Assembly (NCBI RefSeq): GCF_051020515.1
Contig: NZ_CP194857.1
Span: 2,108,001 to 2,172,000 of the forward strand
Length of the DNA stretch: 64,000 bases
DNA from: CALKWS01 sp051020515
Lineage (GTDB): Bacteria; Actinomycetota; Actinomycetes; Actinomycetales; Beutenbergiaceae
Direction of reading: 5' to 3'
In this document: positions 38,551-47,296 of the stretch, one piece after another
How positions within the stretch are numbered: position 1 is the stretch's first letter
Layout: each line of letters begins with the position of its first letter
Program-made: the position numbers and the translations under genes
The notes under the pieces: model-generated
Databases searched by the model: none
Told to the model about the DNA's origin: nothing
The model's input: the letters and a program-made list of their open reading frames with translations, nothing else

Positions 38551-39608
38551 TACGGCGTGTAATCCGTGCCGTAAGTGCCCACGTACTCATCCATGGAGTC
38601 CGTGCGCAATGCCTCGCCCAGATCAGCGGTCTGCGGCCGGTTCACCACATTGACCGACTGGCCCTGCTCCGTACCGAAACCTGTGACCGGGGCCATCAGC
38701 GACACCACCGAGTCCGTATCGAAGTCCTCCAGTGCCGCGGCGAGTGTGAGGGTGTCCGCCACGGAGAAGTCACCGGTGACCTTGACGTTCTGATAGAGCA
38801 TCTCTACCAACTCCGGGAACTCCTCGGGCTCCTCGGTCATCTTCTCCTGGATTCGCTCCAGCATGCCGACCAGGGCGGCCCGGCCGCGTTCGGTGCGGTC
38901 CAGATCGCCCAGCGGCATCCCCTGGCGCTGGCGGACGTAGATCAGCCCATCGGTGTTCTCCAGGCGGATGCGACCGGCCGGAAACTCCACGTACCGTCCG
39001 GTGCTCTCCACGGTGACCGAGGTGGCGTATTGATTCTCCACCTCGAAGTACTCCAACCACCGGGTGAGGTTAATGAAGGAATTCATGTTCGTCTGCACGG
39101 TGAAGTCGATGTCCAGGCCGCCGAGCAGGTCATCCAGGGTCGCGTGCATGGTGTCCAGCCCACCGCGCGGGTAAGCGGAGTTGAGTTTCCCGTTGCCGAA
39201 GCCGGGGATGTGCACCCACGAGTCCCGGCTGAAGGAGACCAGGTAGACGTTCTCCCGGTCCTCCGGGACGTGGGCCAGGATCATGGTGTCCGGGTTGCCG
39301 ACCATGGCGTCGGGGTCCCGGTCGTCCGTGCCCAGCAACAGAATGTTGACCGGCCCCTCGGGCAGTGGGTCCTGGAGTTCGGGCTCCGGTTCCGGTTCAG
39401 GTTCAGGTTCGGGTTCCGGCTCCGGTTCGGGTTCGGGCTCCGGTTCCGGCTCAGGTTCGGGTGCAGCGCTGGTGGTCTCCTCCGGCTCGGGCTCCTCCGC
39501 GGATGAGCATGCCGTGAGGACCAGTGCCCAACTGAGCACGATCATCAGCAGCGCCAACCCCCGGCGCGGCCGGCGGTCAGTGCGGCGCAGTGTCACGGGT
39601 GCAGCCAC
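38550..39608 (-). CDS. LytR-CpsA-Psr (LCP) family glycopolymer ligase with Glu-Pro spacer
   Basis: Attaches undecaprenyl-linked glycopolymers to peptidoglycan outside the membrane. The N-terminus has a membrane segment ending in LVLTACSS, which also fits a lipobox, so it may be a lipoprotein. Residues about 40-80 are an alternating Glu-Pro tract encoded by a hexanucleotide repeat (39370-39470). The LCP domain follows: VNILLLGTDDRDPDAMVGNP, VSFSRDSWVHIPG, LNSAYPRGGLDTM, and DGLIYVRQRQGMPLGDLDRTERG with the catalytic arginines. It heads the export operon, and so is the likely final attachment step for this glycan. Confidence 0.9.
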   Translation of the reverse strand: MAAPVTLRRTDRRPRRGLALLMIVLSWALVLTACSSAEEPEPEETTSAAPEPEPEPEPEPEPEPEPEPEPEPEPEPELQDPLPEGPVNILLLGTDDRDPDAMVGNPDTMILAHVPEDRENVYLVSFSRDSWVHIPGFGNGKLNSAYPRGGLDTMHATLDDLLGGLDIDFTVQTNMNSFINLTRWLEYFEVENQYATSVTVESTGRYVEFPAGRIRLENTDGLIYVRQRQGMPLGDLDRTERGRAALVGMLERIQEKMTEEPEEFPELVEMLYQNVKVTGDFSVADTLTLAAALEDFDTDSVVSLMAPVTGFGTEQGQSVNVVNRPQTADLGEALRTDSMDEYVGTYGTDYTP

Positions 39609-39692
39609 GACGATCCCCCCTGGTTGGGTCCTGAGCGTAAAGGGTCATCGTACGCAGGCGCTGGTGCATGCATCGGTAACTACCTGTCTGCC

Positions 39693-41747
39693 CTACACCA
39701 TCACGTGGGCAGGGTTGTGGCCGTAGAACTGCACATCCGCGTTGGCCAGCAACTCGGTATCGGTGGTGTTCCAGGTGTGCCGGTGGTCGCCAATTCCGGA
39801 GGTGGTGGCGCGGCGGTGCTGGATGAAGTTGAACCTGTCGGCCGAGTAGATCGTGGCGCCGGCCGCTGAGGCCGCGTCGAGGAACCCGGTGTCCTCCCCG
39901 CGGGGCACGGCAGGGAACGGGTGGGATAAGGCCAGGTCGCGGCGAGCCACGATCGTCGGACCGGCGACGAAGTCGGTGTAGCGGTGCTCGCGCTCGGGGA
40001 AGCGCAGCACGGTGGCGTCCGGGTCGGCGAGGTACATGAAGTGCGCTTGTTTGCCGACCACGTCGGCGCCGGCGTAGTCCATGGCATACACCTGGTCGGA
40101 CAGGTACTGCGGCCCGTACAGATCGTCGTCGTCGACCTTCGCCACCACGTCCCCAGTGGCCGCCCGAGCCAGGATGTTCAAGCACTCACCCAGCGGTGTC
40201 TGGGCGTCTGCGCTGAGGAATTCCATTCGCTCGATGCCGTGCTCGTTGGCCTGGGCGCGGGTTTCGGTCTCGGGCAGGTCGAATCCGTGGGCGAGGAGCA
40301 GGAGTTCGTAGTCGACATCCTGCTGGGCTGCGATGGTGGTCAGGACGTGCTCGATCTGGGCGGGACGGTTGGTGGACACCAGAATCGAGACCGTGGGGCG
40401 GCGCTGCACGCTGTGCTCGGCGCCGATTCGGTCCAGGAGAGCGTCCACCCGGCGGGTGTAGGTGTGCTCGGACCAGATCCGCCGCTGGGCCCGGTGCACC
40501 ATCCGGTCGCGCAGTTCACGGCTGCGGACCAGGGCGCGCAGGGTGTGTTCGGCCTCCTGGCGATCGTGCACCTGGGCGACCATGTCTGCGGTGAAGTAGT
40601 TCTCGATCGCGGGGCTGGGCGTAGAGACCACGGGGGTGCCGCTGGCGGTGATCTCGAAGATGCGCCGGGCGCACATGCTGGGGGAGTCCACGACGGAGTT
40701 GACGTTGAGGAACACCTTGTAGGCGCGGTTCGCCGAGAGCATCCGGTCATAACTCAGTGAGCCGACCACACGCTGATCCAGCGGTGGCGGGAACTGGTAG
40801 CGATCATCCGCGCCCAAGTACCGGGAGAAGATCTCCAGGCCGGTTTCCATCCTCGGGCTCACGGCCTCGGCGGCGCCCAGGAGAAGATCCATCTGCTCAC
40901 GCCGCTCGGGGTAACGGTGGGCGAAGTACATGCCCGCGAAGGCGATGTCGCGGTGCTGGTGGCCACCTGAGGGACGCACCGGATTGTGGATCGACTGCTG
41001 GGCGGCGGCGAAGGGCAGCAGGCCGATGCGCTCGTGGCCCAGGTCGCGGCGGTAGTCATCAAGGCGGTTGGCGTCGGTGGTGAAGACGTGGTCGAAGAGC
41101 CGTGCCGAGTCCAGGAAGTCGGCGTAGTGGGCTGGGTCTTCCTTATTCCAGAACACCGTGGGGACCCCGTTGGCTTTGCACCACTCGACCAGTTCGACGA
41201 ACTGCGGGCGGGGAGCGCTGGTTCCGGTGAGGTGGTACTGCCACGCGTCGGCATTGCCGTGCCAGGCCGACTCCACGAACAGCATCTCCACCGGGTGCTC
41301 GGTGAGCGTCTTCCGCCAGGAGGAGGGGGTGAGCTCGACCTGGTCCCACTCGTGGCTGAGGGCCAGGCGGGAGAAGTCATCGAGGATGACGGCGACCCGC
41401 ATCTGCCTCCGCGGGGGCCGTTCCGGGAGCGGCCACGGGGGGAAGGTCAGGTGCCCATGGGCGTCACGCTGGCCCTCCAGCAGCGAGGGGGTGTGGCGGG
41501 TGGTGGTGCTGCGGTTCAGGTACTTGCGAAGTTGCCGGTGGCCCCCCGTGCGCAGATGCCACAGGGCGACGCGGGCTCGATGGAGCCTAGACAAGGCAGG
41601 AGGTTTCCGACGCTGGGTGATGGCCCTCGTGGGTGCCGGGAAGGCGGCGTGATGGCCGCGCTGCGAGATCGCCCTCCCGGGATGCTGCCTCCATGATGTG
41701 CCAGCATAGTCAACCGATGCAGGCGGGATTGTGCGGTTGCGGGTCAT
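39693..41747 (-). CDS. Two-domain glycosyltransferase (CgeB-like GT-B plus GT2)
   Basis: About 684 residues. The N-terminal half (from LRVAVI-like MRVAVILDDFSRLALSHEWD) is a CgeB/DUF3880-type GT-B module: ESAWHGNADAWQYHLTG, VPTVFWNKEDPAHYADFLD, IAFAGMYFAHRYPERREQMD, and CARRIFEITASGTPVVST. The second half is a GT-A family 2 domain starting VSILVSTNRPAQIEHVLTTI, with metal-binding DXD in VVAKVDDDDLYGP and RGEDTGFLDAASAAG as catalytic-base region. The start is uncertain: ATG 41747 is chosen, with GTG 41774 also possible. It could add two consecutive sugars. Host-like GC content, encoded leftward but separated from the LCP gene by 84 bases. Confidence 0.82.
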   Translation of the reverse strand: MTRNRTIPPASVDYAGTSWRQHPGRAISQRGHHAAFPAPTRAITQRRKPPALSRLHRARVALWHLRTGGHRQLRKYLNRSTTTRHTPSLLEGQRDAHGHLTFPPWPLPERPPRRQMRVAVILDDFSRLALSHEWDQVELTPSSWRKTLTEHPVEMLFVESAWHGNADAWQYHLTGTSAPRPQFVELVEWCKANGVPTVFWNKEDPAHYADFLDSARLFDHVFTTDANRLDDYRRDLGHERIGLLPFAAAQQSIHNPVRPSGGHQHRDIAFAGMYFAHRYPERREQMDLLLGAAEAVSPRMETGLEIFSRYLGADDRYQFPPPLDQRVVGSLSYDRMLSANRAYKVFLNVNSVVDSPSMCARRIFEITASGTPVVSTPSPAIENYFTADMVAQVHDRQEAEHTLRALVRSRELRDRMVHRAQRRIWSEHTYTRRVDALLDRIGAEHSVQRRPTVSILVSTNRPAQIEHVLTTIAAQQDVDYELLLLAHGFDLPETETRAQANEHGIERMEFLSADAQTPLGECLNILARAATGDVVAKVDDDDLYGPQYLSDQVYAMDYAGADVVGKQAHFMYLADPDATVLRFPEREHRYTDFVAGPTIVARRDLALSHPFPAVPRGEDTGFLDAASAAGATIYSADRFNFIQHRRATTSGIGDHRHTWNTTDTELLANADVQFYGHNPAHVMV

Positions 41748-41795
41748 GCGCGTAGGGGTGGGCGTCGTACGCAACGGGGGTTTCGTGGTCGTCAG
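41745..41795. repeat. Direct repeat left of the two-gene module
   Basis: About 50 bases (CATGCGCGTAGGGGTGGGCG, then TCGTACGCAACGGGGG...) resembling 42986-43035 at roughly 80 percent identity by eye. The pair brackets the 41985-42922 gene pair. Confidence 0.55.
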
Positions 41796-41984
41796 TCGAC
41801 AAGTCCAGAGCGAGGCACTCTGAATTGTCGGTTGGTGTAGCGACCCAGCAGGGCGCGACCGTCCGTGTCGTTGAGCGGTATGTGCCGTTCTACTCTGGCA
41901 AGATTGGTGTAGCGCAACGCTGGATTAGGCCGCGATGTCAGACCTCGGCGCAATCATGTGGCGGACGCGTGTGGAGGAGCGACC

Positions 41985-42179
41985 ATGGCACCGAAGACTG
42001 CAGTTCGAGTGATGACTGTCGAGGAGGCGAAGGAGTTGCGCGCTGATTTGGTGCGCCGTTTGCCGTTCTCCGAAGAGGAATTGCGCCATCGCGCGCAGCG
42101 GTTCGATCTTGATCCTCGGCAGTTGGCGGCCTATGACGAGATCGAAGACCTGGACTACCTACTCAAACACGCCGGATGA
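41985..42179 (+). CDS. Small acidic protein, first gene of an overlapping pair
   Basis: 64 residues from ATG 41985, with GGAGGAG 5 bases upstream, a strong site that fixes the start. It reads as two amphipathic helices: MTVEEAKELRADLVRRLPFS, then EEELRHRAQRFDLDPRQLAA, and ends DLDYLLKHAG. It resembles short actinobacterial proteins that precede a gene like the next one; I know no function. The ATGA overlap with the next gene means obligatory coupling. A role as an antitoxin-like or assembly partner is inference from size, charge and coupling. Confidence 0.65.
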   Translation: MAPKTAVRVMTVEEAKELRADLVRRLPFSEEELRHRAQRFDLDPRQLAAYDEIEDLDYLLKHAG

Positions 42180-42922
42180 GCCAGCTCGCGGTTCAGGCTC
42201 GTCAGTTCGCTGATGAGTTGACCGCGACGATCGACGGAGTCGTGGTCGGTAATTCCCAGCCCTTCGACGCGTCTCTGGTAGCAGGTGGTGTGGGGGTGAC
42301 TGTTCGACAAGAGCCTGGTACGGGCATCCCGTTGTCGGTAGACGGTGACACGACCATGTCCCTGCGAGTGCATTACCGTTGCGCTCTCGATTCATCCGAG
42401 AAGTTTCTTCGTGTTGAGAAGTCGACGTTCGCCCTCCATTACGGTGCTGAGGCCGACGGGCCACCGATATTTCGATACGACTACGACAGGGACATGCCGC
42501 ATCCGCTCCCGCGAGCCCACCTCCAGGTTGATGAGGGCGCGACCTCCGATATCTCCGGGTTGTTCTCCTTGGCTGGATCCGGAACGTCTCGAGCGCGCCG
42601 GGTCCGGAAACGATGGGAGCGGGACGACTCGCACGGGCGACAAGGCGACCTGCACTTCCCACTTGGCGGGGATCGCTTCCGGCCGAGTGTGGAGGATGTG
42701 CTTGAGATTCTGGTGGACGCGTTCGGCGTGGATTGCGAACGGGGGTGGCGGTCGGTCCTCCGAAGAGGCCGCGTGCGTTGGCGCCGTATACAACTCATGG
42801 CAGCCATTCGAGACAATGCACAGGTGGCGGCGGAGGTGCTTGAATCTGAATTCGGCTATAAAGTGATTCCTCCCGCGGGCGGGCACCCGGCGTCGAAGGA
42901 CGAGAACCTCCGTCGGCTCTGA
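42176..42922 (+). CDS. Uncharacterised protein, second gene of the overlapping pair
   Basis: 248 residues overlapping the upstream gene by ATGA. Residues 25-105 are beta-rich (TMSLRVHYRCALDSSEKFLR, STFALHYG). Residues about 155-200 carry a distinctive block, DLHFPLGGDRFRPSVEDVLE, followed by ILVDAFGVDCERGWRSVL, and then a basic helix RRGRVRWRRIQLMAAIRDN. No membrane or signal segments. The pattern recalls a family of hypothetical proteins often seen with a short upstream partner in actinobacteria, possibly toxin-antitoxin-like, but I cannot name a domain. Lower GC than the flanking genes, and flanked by direct repeats, so it is probably acquired. Confidence 0.6.
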   Translation: MSQLAVQARQFADELTATIDGVVVGNSQPFDASLVAGGVGVTVRQEPGTGIPLSVDGDTTMSLRVHYRCALDSSEKFLRVEKSTFALHYGAEADGPPIFRYDYDRDMPHPLPRAHLQVDEGATSDISGLFSLAGSGTSRARRVRKRWERDDSHGRQGDLHFPLGGDRFRPSVEDVLEILVDAFGVDCERGWRSVLRRGRVRWRRIQLMAAIRDNAQVAAEVLESEFGYKVIPPAGGHPASKDENLRRL

Positions 42923-42985
42923 TCTGCCACCAACGAGCCAGTGGCCAGGCGCCCCCGGGTGCGGGCGGTACCAGACAGTTGTGCA

Positions 42986-43035
42986 CATGCGCACGGGTGG
43001 GCGTCGGCCGCAATGGGGGTTCGTCGTCGGTCGTG
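42986..43035. repeat. Direct repeat right of the two-gene module
   Basis: Partner of 41745-41795 (CATGCGCACGGGTGGGCGTC, then GGCCGCAATGGGGG...). It lies in a 308-base gap before the MFS gene that holds no other recognisable feature. Confidence 0.55.
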
Positions 43036-43230
43036 AGGATCTGCGTGCGCGCGGAAGGTGGACGCGATGTCCGAGGCCAGTTTCATCACTCCAGCGACTA
43101 AGGCTCGGCGCGCACGTCAAGGGCCGCCCGTGCATCGTCGTCGGCGCGAGTGTCCTACTGCGGATGCACAGGAGGTGGGTGTGCCAAGGAACGGGGGATC
43201 GTCCCTCGTTGATGCCGTGCGGGAGAATGC

Positions 43231-44472
43231 GTGGCGATGACCCCTTCTGACCGATCGAGCACCGTGGTCTCCCTGCGCGCCCTGCTGCCCGGGGTCTATT
43301 TGCCCACGCTGTTGTTTGAGATCGGCGTGGGCGCGATGATGCCGATGATCGCGGTGTCCACCACCAGCCTGGGCGGGAGCCTGTCCACCGCGGCACTAAT
43401 GGTGTCGCTGCTGGCGGTCGGCAAGATCCTGGCCGACGTGCCCGCCGGTGCACTGGCCGCGAAGGTGGGGGACCGGCCGGCGATGGTGGCGGCCTCGGGG
43501 TTGGCGGTGCTCGCCCTGGCCGGGCTCGCCCTGGCACCGAACCTGGTCACCTTGGCGATCGGGGTGCTGCTAGTGGGGGCGTGCGAGGCGGTGTACGGAC
43601 TGGCCCGCCAGTCCTACCTGACCGCCGTGATCCACCCACTGCGCCGCGCCCGGGCGCTGTCCACCCTGGGCGGGGTGGCCCGGATCGGGTTGTTCCTGGG
43701 CCCGTTCGTGGGCGCCCTGGCGATGGCTGGGTCGCAGGAGCCATCCCGGTCCTACTGGGTGGGAGTGGTGACCTCCCTGGCCGCGGCCGCCGTCGTCGTC
43801 GGTGTTCGTGACCCGGCCAAGCACCTGGCGCACACCGCCGCTCCGAGGGGCGGACGCCCGGCGGTGCTGGCGGTGTTGCGCGAGCACCGGCGCGTCTTCG
43901 TCACCCTCGGGGTCGCAGTGCTCGGGGTGAGCGCAGTGCGCGGGGCGCGCAACACGGTGCTGCCGGTGTGGACCGAGTCCCTCGGTTTCGACCCCTCCAC
44001 GACGTCGTTGGTGTTCGGGTTATCCGGGGCGATCGACATGCTGCTGTTCTACCCGGCGGGCAAGGTAATGGACCGGTTCGGGCGGCTGTGGGTGGCGATC
44101 CCCTCCATGGCAGTGATGGGCCTGGCGATGCTGCTGTTACCGCTCACCTCCACGCTGGTGGGGGTGTCGGTGGTGGCGATGGTGCTGGGGTTCGGCAATG
44201 GCATCGGCTCGGGGATCCTGATGACGCTCGGGGCCGATACCGCACCGCCGGGCCAGCGCGCCCAGTTCCTGGGGATCTGGCGGCTGTTCGCCGACACCGG
44301 CGGGGCAGCTGGCCCTTTGGTGGTGTCGGCAGGCGCGGCGCTCGGATCGCTGGCCGCCGGGATCGTGTCGATGGGGGTGCTCTCGGGCGCCGTGATTGCG
44401 GCCCTGGGGCGGTGGGTGCCGCGATGGTCGGTGCACGCCAATGCGCGGACGCGGCGGGAGGCGGGGGTGTGA
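43231..44472 (+). CDS. MFS transporter
   Basis: 413 residues, about 12 membrane segments. GTG 43231 sits 5 bases after GGGAG; ATG 43237 is the alternative. The first half has GAMMPMIAVSTTSLGGSLST and the loop 2-3 motif GALAAKVGDRPAMVAASG, followed by ARQSYLTAVIHPLRRARAL. The second half has LSGAIDMLLFYPAGKVMDRFGR and GLGNGIGSG-like GFGNGIGSGILMTLGADTAP. This is a drug/metabolite-efflux-type MFS; substrate unknown. Two truncated relatives of this gene follow at 46761-47296 and 54511-54714, the latter sharing the 3' 140 bases almost exactly, so this full copy is the reference for both. Confidence 0.88.
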   Translation: MAMTPSDRSSTVVSLRALLPGVYLPTLLFEIGVGAMMPMIAVSTTSLGGSLSTAALMVSLLAVGKILADVPAGALAAKVGDRPAMVAASGLAVLALAGLALAPNLVTLAIGVLLVGACEAVYGLARQSYLTAVIHPLRRARALSTLGGVARIGLFLGPFVGALAMAGSQEPSRSYWVGVVTSLAAAAVVVGVRDPAKHLAHTAAPRGGRPAVLAVLREHRRVFVTLGVAVLGVSAVRGARNTVLPVWTESLGFDPSTTSLVFGLSGAIDMLLFYPAGKVMDRFGRLWVAIPSMAVMGLAMLLLPLTSTLVGVSVVAMVLGFGNGIGSGILMTLGADTAPPGQRAQFLGIWRLFADTGGAAGPLVVSAGAALGSLAAGIVSMGVLSGAVIAALGRWVPRWSVHANARTRREAGV

Positions 44473-44619
44473 GGGTCGTGTTGTTCGTGCGGACGCCTGC
44501 GATGTCGACTACGGGCTTGCGCGCCAGTCTCGCCCGCTTGCCTCACTGCGATGATCCCCCCGTTGCGGCGCCACGGCAGCGGTCGCGATTCAACAACAAC
44601 ATGCCAACCGTGGCTGTAG

Positions 44620-44649
44620 TTTAAGTTTAGGCACCCTGCTAAACTTAAA
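44620..44649. promoter_or_regulatory. Perfect palindromic operator before the first AlbA_2 gene
   Basis: TTTAAGTTTAG (44620-44630) and CTAAACTTAAA (44639-44649) are perfect 11-bp arms around an 8-base centre, ending 3 bases before the ATG at 44653. With no ribosome-binding site in between, the transcript is either leaderless or this site acts at the RNA level. A related single arm (TAAATTTAAACT) occurs near 46516, downstream of the gene. Confidence 0.75.
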
Positions 44650-44652
44650 CTT

Positions 44653-46449
44653 ATGATCGATTCGCGCGACTCGATTCACTTCCAGCCGGGCACCGAACTT
44701 ATCGTGGACCGCAACCGAACGGAGATGGCCGTAGAACGTTGCCTCGAGGCAATCCGTCATGGCAGTTTGCCGGATGCAGCCGAGCGACAACGAGTGGATG
44801 TCAAGGAAGAAGCGGGCCGGCGGGGTTCGGGCGGTGTGTTGCTGCCCGGAGAGCCAGAGAATGTTAAGGCTGCTGATCATCTCGCAGATGAAGTGGCAGC
44901 GATGGCGAACACTCCTGGCGGAGGAGCACTGATCATCGGAATCGAGAACAAGACCGGGGATCTTCTCGGTACTGAACTCGACGCGGAATGGCTTCGGCAG
45001 CAGATCTACCGTCGGGTCGACCTCGCTCCGGACGTCGTCGTGCGCTACGAGCAGGGAATCCGCCTCCTGGTCATCTATGTGCCGGAGGCGCGGGAGCCAG
45101 TCGAAGATACGAGCGATCGGCTCCGATGGCGCGTTGGGCCAGAGTCCGTTCCGATTGACCGAGGCCAATGGTGGCTCCACCGTCAAGGCCGATCCGGGTG
45201 GGACCAAATGGCTAGGCCAAGTTCGATGGCGATGGACAACGTGACGCAGGCAGCGCTCGCTGTGGCGCGCGAACATCTGGAGCGGCGAGAGGCCCAGGAC
45301 GAAGCCAGTCTCGAATTGTCGGTGGCGGCACCAGCGGAGATGTTGCGCCGACTCGGGCTTCTCACCGTTGATGGTTTTCTCACAGAAGCGGGCGCGCTTT
45401 TGTTTTGCCCCGCTCCACGGGCTTGGCTGAACTGGTCACGCCTCGATGTGGAAGGCGGTGACGTCCTCGCCCGGGAGGAGAGTTTCCAGGGGATGAGCCT
45501 GCTGGAACAAATCGCACGCGTTGAGGCGCTGTTGGATGCGGCGAATGATCGTGTCACCCTCGAAGGCCGATTCGCCGAGGGCGTAGTGCGGCTCGTACCG
45601 AGCAGGTCCGCCAGAGAAGCGATCCTCAATGGCATCGTCCACCGAGATTGGAATCAGCATGCTGCCACCACTGTCACCTGGGTCGAGGAGGACAGGTCGC
45701 TGACGGTTGTATCGCCAGGAGGTTTTGTCGGGGGCGTCACCAGTGACAACCTACTCACACAACGATTCAGCCGATCCCCTGCGTTGGCAGACGCTGCCCT
45801 AGCGCTCGGATTGGTGGACAAGCAAGGGATCGGGGTGGACCGGATGTACCGCGAAATGGTCACTCTTGGACACCAGCCGCCCTTCATCGCCGAGGAGCCG
45901 GGGCCCCGCGTCCGCACTCGGCTCGTGGGTGGGACACCTGTCATCCCGATCATGCGACTTACGAAGCGCCTTCAGCCTGCCGCCAGGCAACGTGACGTAC
46001 AGGTTGCCCTCATCGTTCACACGCTCCTGTACACCCCATTCGTCGATGCAGCGCACATTGCAGCAGTTCTGCAACGAACGCCGCCTGAGGCAGTCGAGGC
46101 ACTCGAAATTACCGCGCGCTGCGTGCTTGAGGCTCAGCCGGTCATTGAGCCTCACAAGGACGTCTGGGTGTTGTCGCGCGCGGCTCGGAAGGCAGTCCTG
46201 GGCAACCGAAACGACACCGTGGACCTCAAGCGCCGAGGGGTGCTTTGGTATGTGGCGCCGACCGCCGACGAGGCAAGACGAGTGGTCCAGGAATGGGGCG
46301 ACCGCCACGACCGCATCACCTCAGGCGATTTTGCGGTGCTGAGCGGCCTGACGCAGCAGGGCGCGCTAGGGGTGCTCGAGCGTCTAGAGGGCGACGTCCT
46401 CACTCGCGGCGACGGCGCTGGAAGGAGCGCACACTTCGTGTTTGCTTAA
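44653..46449 (+). CDS. AlbA_2 (Schlafen-type) domain ATP-binding protein, copy 1
   Basis: 598 residues. Residues 45-160 form the AlbA_2 domain (QRVDVKEEAGRRGSGGVLLP, ANTPGGGALIIGIENKTGDLLG, RQQIYRRVDLAP). Residues about 250-400 form a GHKL-like ATPase domain of the HATPase_c_4 type (SAREAILNGIVHRDWNQHAA, the N-box-like helix, and LTVVSPGGFVGGVTSDNL, KQGIGVDRMYREMV). The last 150 residues are winged helices (FAVLSGLTQQGALGVLERLE). Such proteins are usually DNA-binding regulators or defence-associated factors. A palindrome abuts its start codon, so it probably regulates itself. Related to, but only moderately similar to, the minus-strand copy at 52502-54290. Confidence 0.8.
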   Translation: MIDSRDSIHFQPGTELIVDRNRTEMAVERCLEAIRHGSLPDAAERQRVDVKEEAGRRGSGGVLLPGEPENVKAADHLADEVAAMANTPGGGALIIGIENKTGDLLGTELDAEWLRQQIYRRVDLAPDVVVRYEQGIRLLVIYVPEAREPVEDTSDRLRWRVGPESVPIDRGQWWLHRQGRSGWDQMARPSSMAMDNVTQAALAVAREHLERREAQDEASLELSVAAPAEMLRRLGLLTVDGFLTEAGALLFCPAPRAWLNWSRLDVEGGDVLAREESFQGMSLLEQIARVEALLDAANDRVTLEGRFAEGVVRLVPSRSAREAILNGIVHRDWNQHAATTVTWVEEDRSLTVVSPGGFVGGVTSDNLLTQRFSRSPALADAALALGLVDKQGIGVDRMYREMVTLGHQPPFIAEEPGPRVRTRLVGGTPVIPIMRLTKRLQPAARQRDVQVALIVHTLLYTPFVDAAHIAAVLQRTPPEAVEALEITARCVLEAQPVIEPHKDVWVLSRAARKAVLGNRNDTVDLKRRGVLWYVAPTADEARRVVQEWGDRHDRITSGDFAVLSGLTQQGALGVLERLEGDVLTRGDGAGRSAHFVFA

Positions 46450-46760
46450 CAGTTTTCGCCAGATCAGCAACAAGATCGCCACCTCCAACTTCTCTTTCAG
46501 ATTAGGGGCCCACCGTAAATTTAAACTCTCAAGGAGTTGTCACGATCCGTCGTCATTGACTGGATCTGCTCTGACGGGCGGAGCGGTCGGGCAGGACCGT
46601 GACGTGCACGCACACCCTGGTCGGGCACCGAACCGAGCCGTTGGACTCTTAAGGTGAGCGCCGCCGTCGTCCGCCTTTGACTGTAGGAAGGAGTACCCCG
46701 AGCGGTAGGGAACAATGCGGCGTAGATAGACGCCCACGACCCCACGCCCCGAGCGCCGCA

Positions 46761-47296
46761 GTCTCGCTGCGGGCGTTGCTGGCAGGGGTGTATCTGCCCA
46801 CGCTGCTGTTCGAGATCGCCGTGGGGGCGATGATGCCGATGATCGCGGTGTCCACCACTGCCCTGGGCGGGAGCTGCGACGGCGGCGGTGATGGTGGCGT
46901 TGTTGGCGGTGGGCAAGGTCCTAACCGATGTGCCGGTTGGGGCGCTGGCGGCGAAGGTGGGGGACGGGCCGGCGATGGTGGCGGCCTCGTGGATGGCAGA
47001 ATCCGTCATTGCTGTGTAGGACGAATCGTTCAAGGTTGGTGCCGTTTTCGACCAGAGAGGACGGTCTGGGAGGACTTCGACCGCGTCTACGAGGGGGGCC
47101 ACCTCGAACCGGACCTGATTGGGTCCTTTATGTTCGTGAACTCGCCCTCGACTACGGCACGCACAATCCGGCCTGGCACCGCACGGAGAACCGTCCCGGG
47201 TTCTCGGGCGCGGTGATCGCGGCGCTGGGGCGGTGGGTGCCGCGGTGGTCGGTGCATGCCAATGCGCGGACGCGGCGGGAGGCGGGGGTGGAGTGA
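46761..47296 (+). pseudogene. MFS transporter remnant B (5' piece and 3' piece, middle replaced)
   Basis: 46761-46996 matches the intact MFS gene from VSLRALL-GVYLPTLLFEI to VGAMMPMIAVSTTALGGS and on, with a frameshift inside the GGGAGCTGCGACGG tract. At 47199-47296 the last 30 codons reappear (SGAVIAALGRWVPRWSVHAN, then ARTRREAG) with a stop. Between them, about 47005-47198, is unrelated sequence with no family I recognise (on the plus strand RPERTVWEDFDRVYEGGHLE). So roughly 300 codons of the transporter were replaced by a 190-base foreign piece. Confidence 0.75.

Noticed and set aside
42392..43537. 381-codon minus-strand frame across the two-gene module and MFS start
   Set aside because: Shadow frame with a Pro/Arg-rich composition and no motif; the plus-strand pair has a good ribosome-binding site and coupling.
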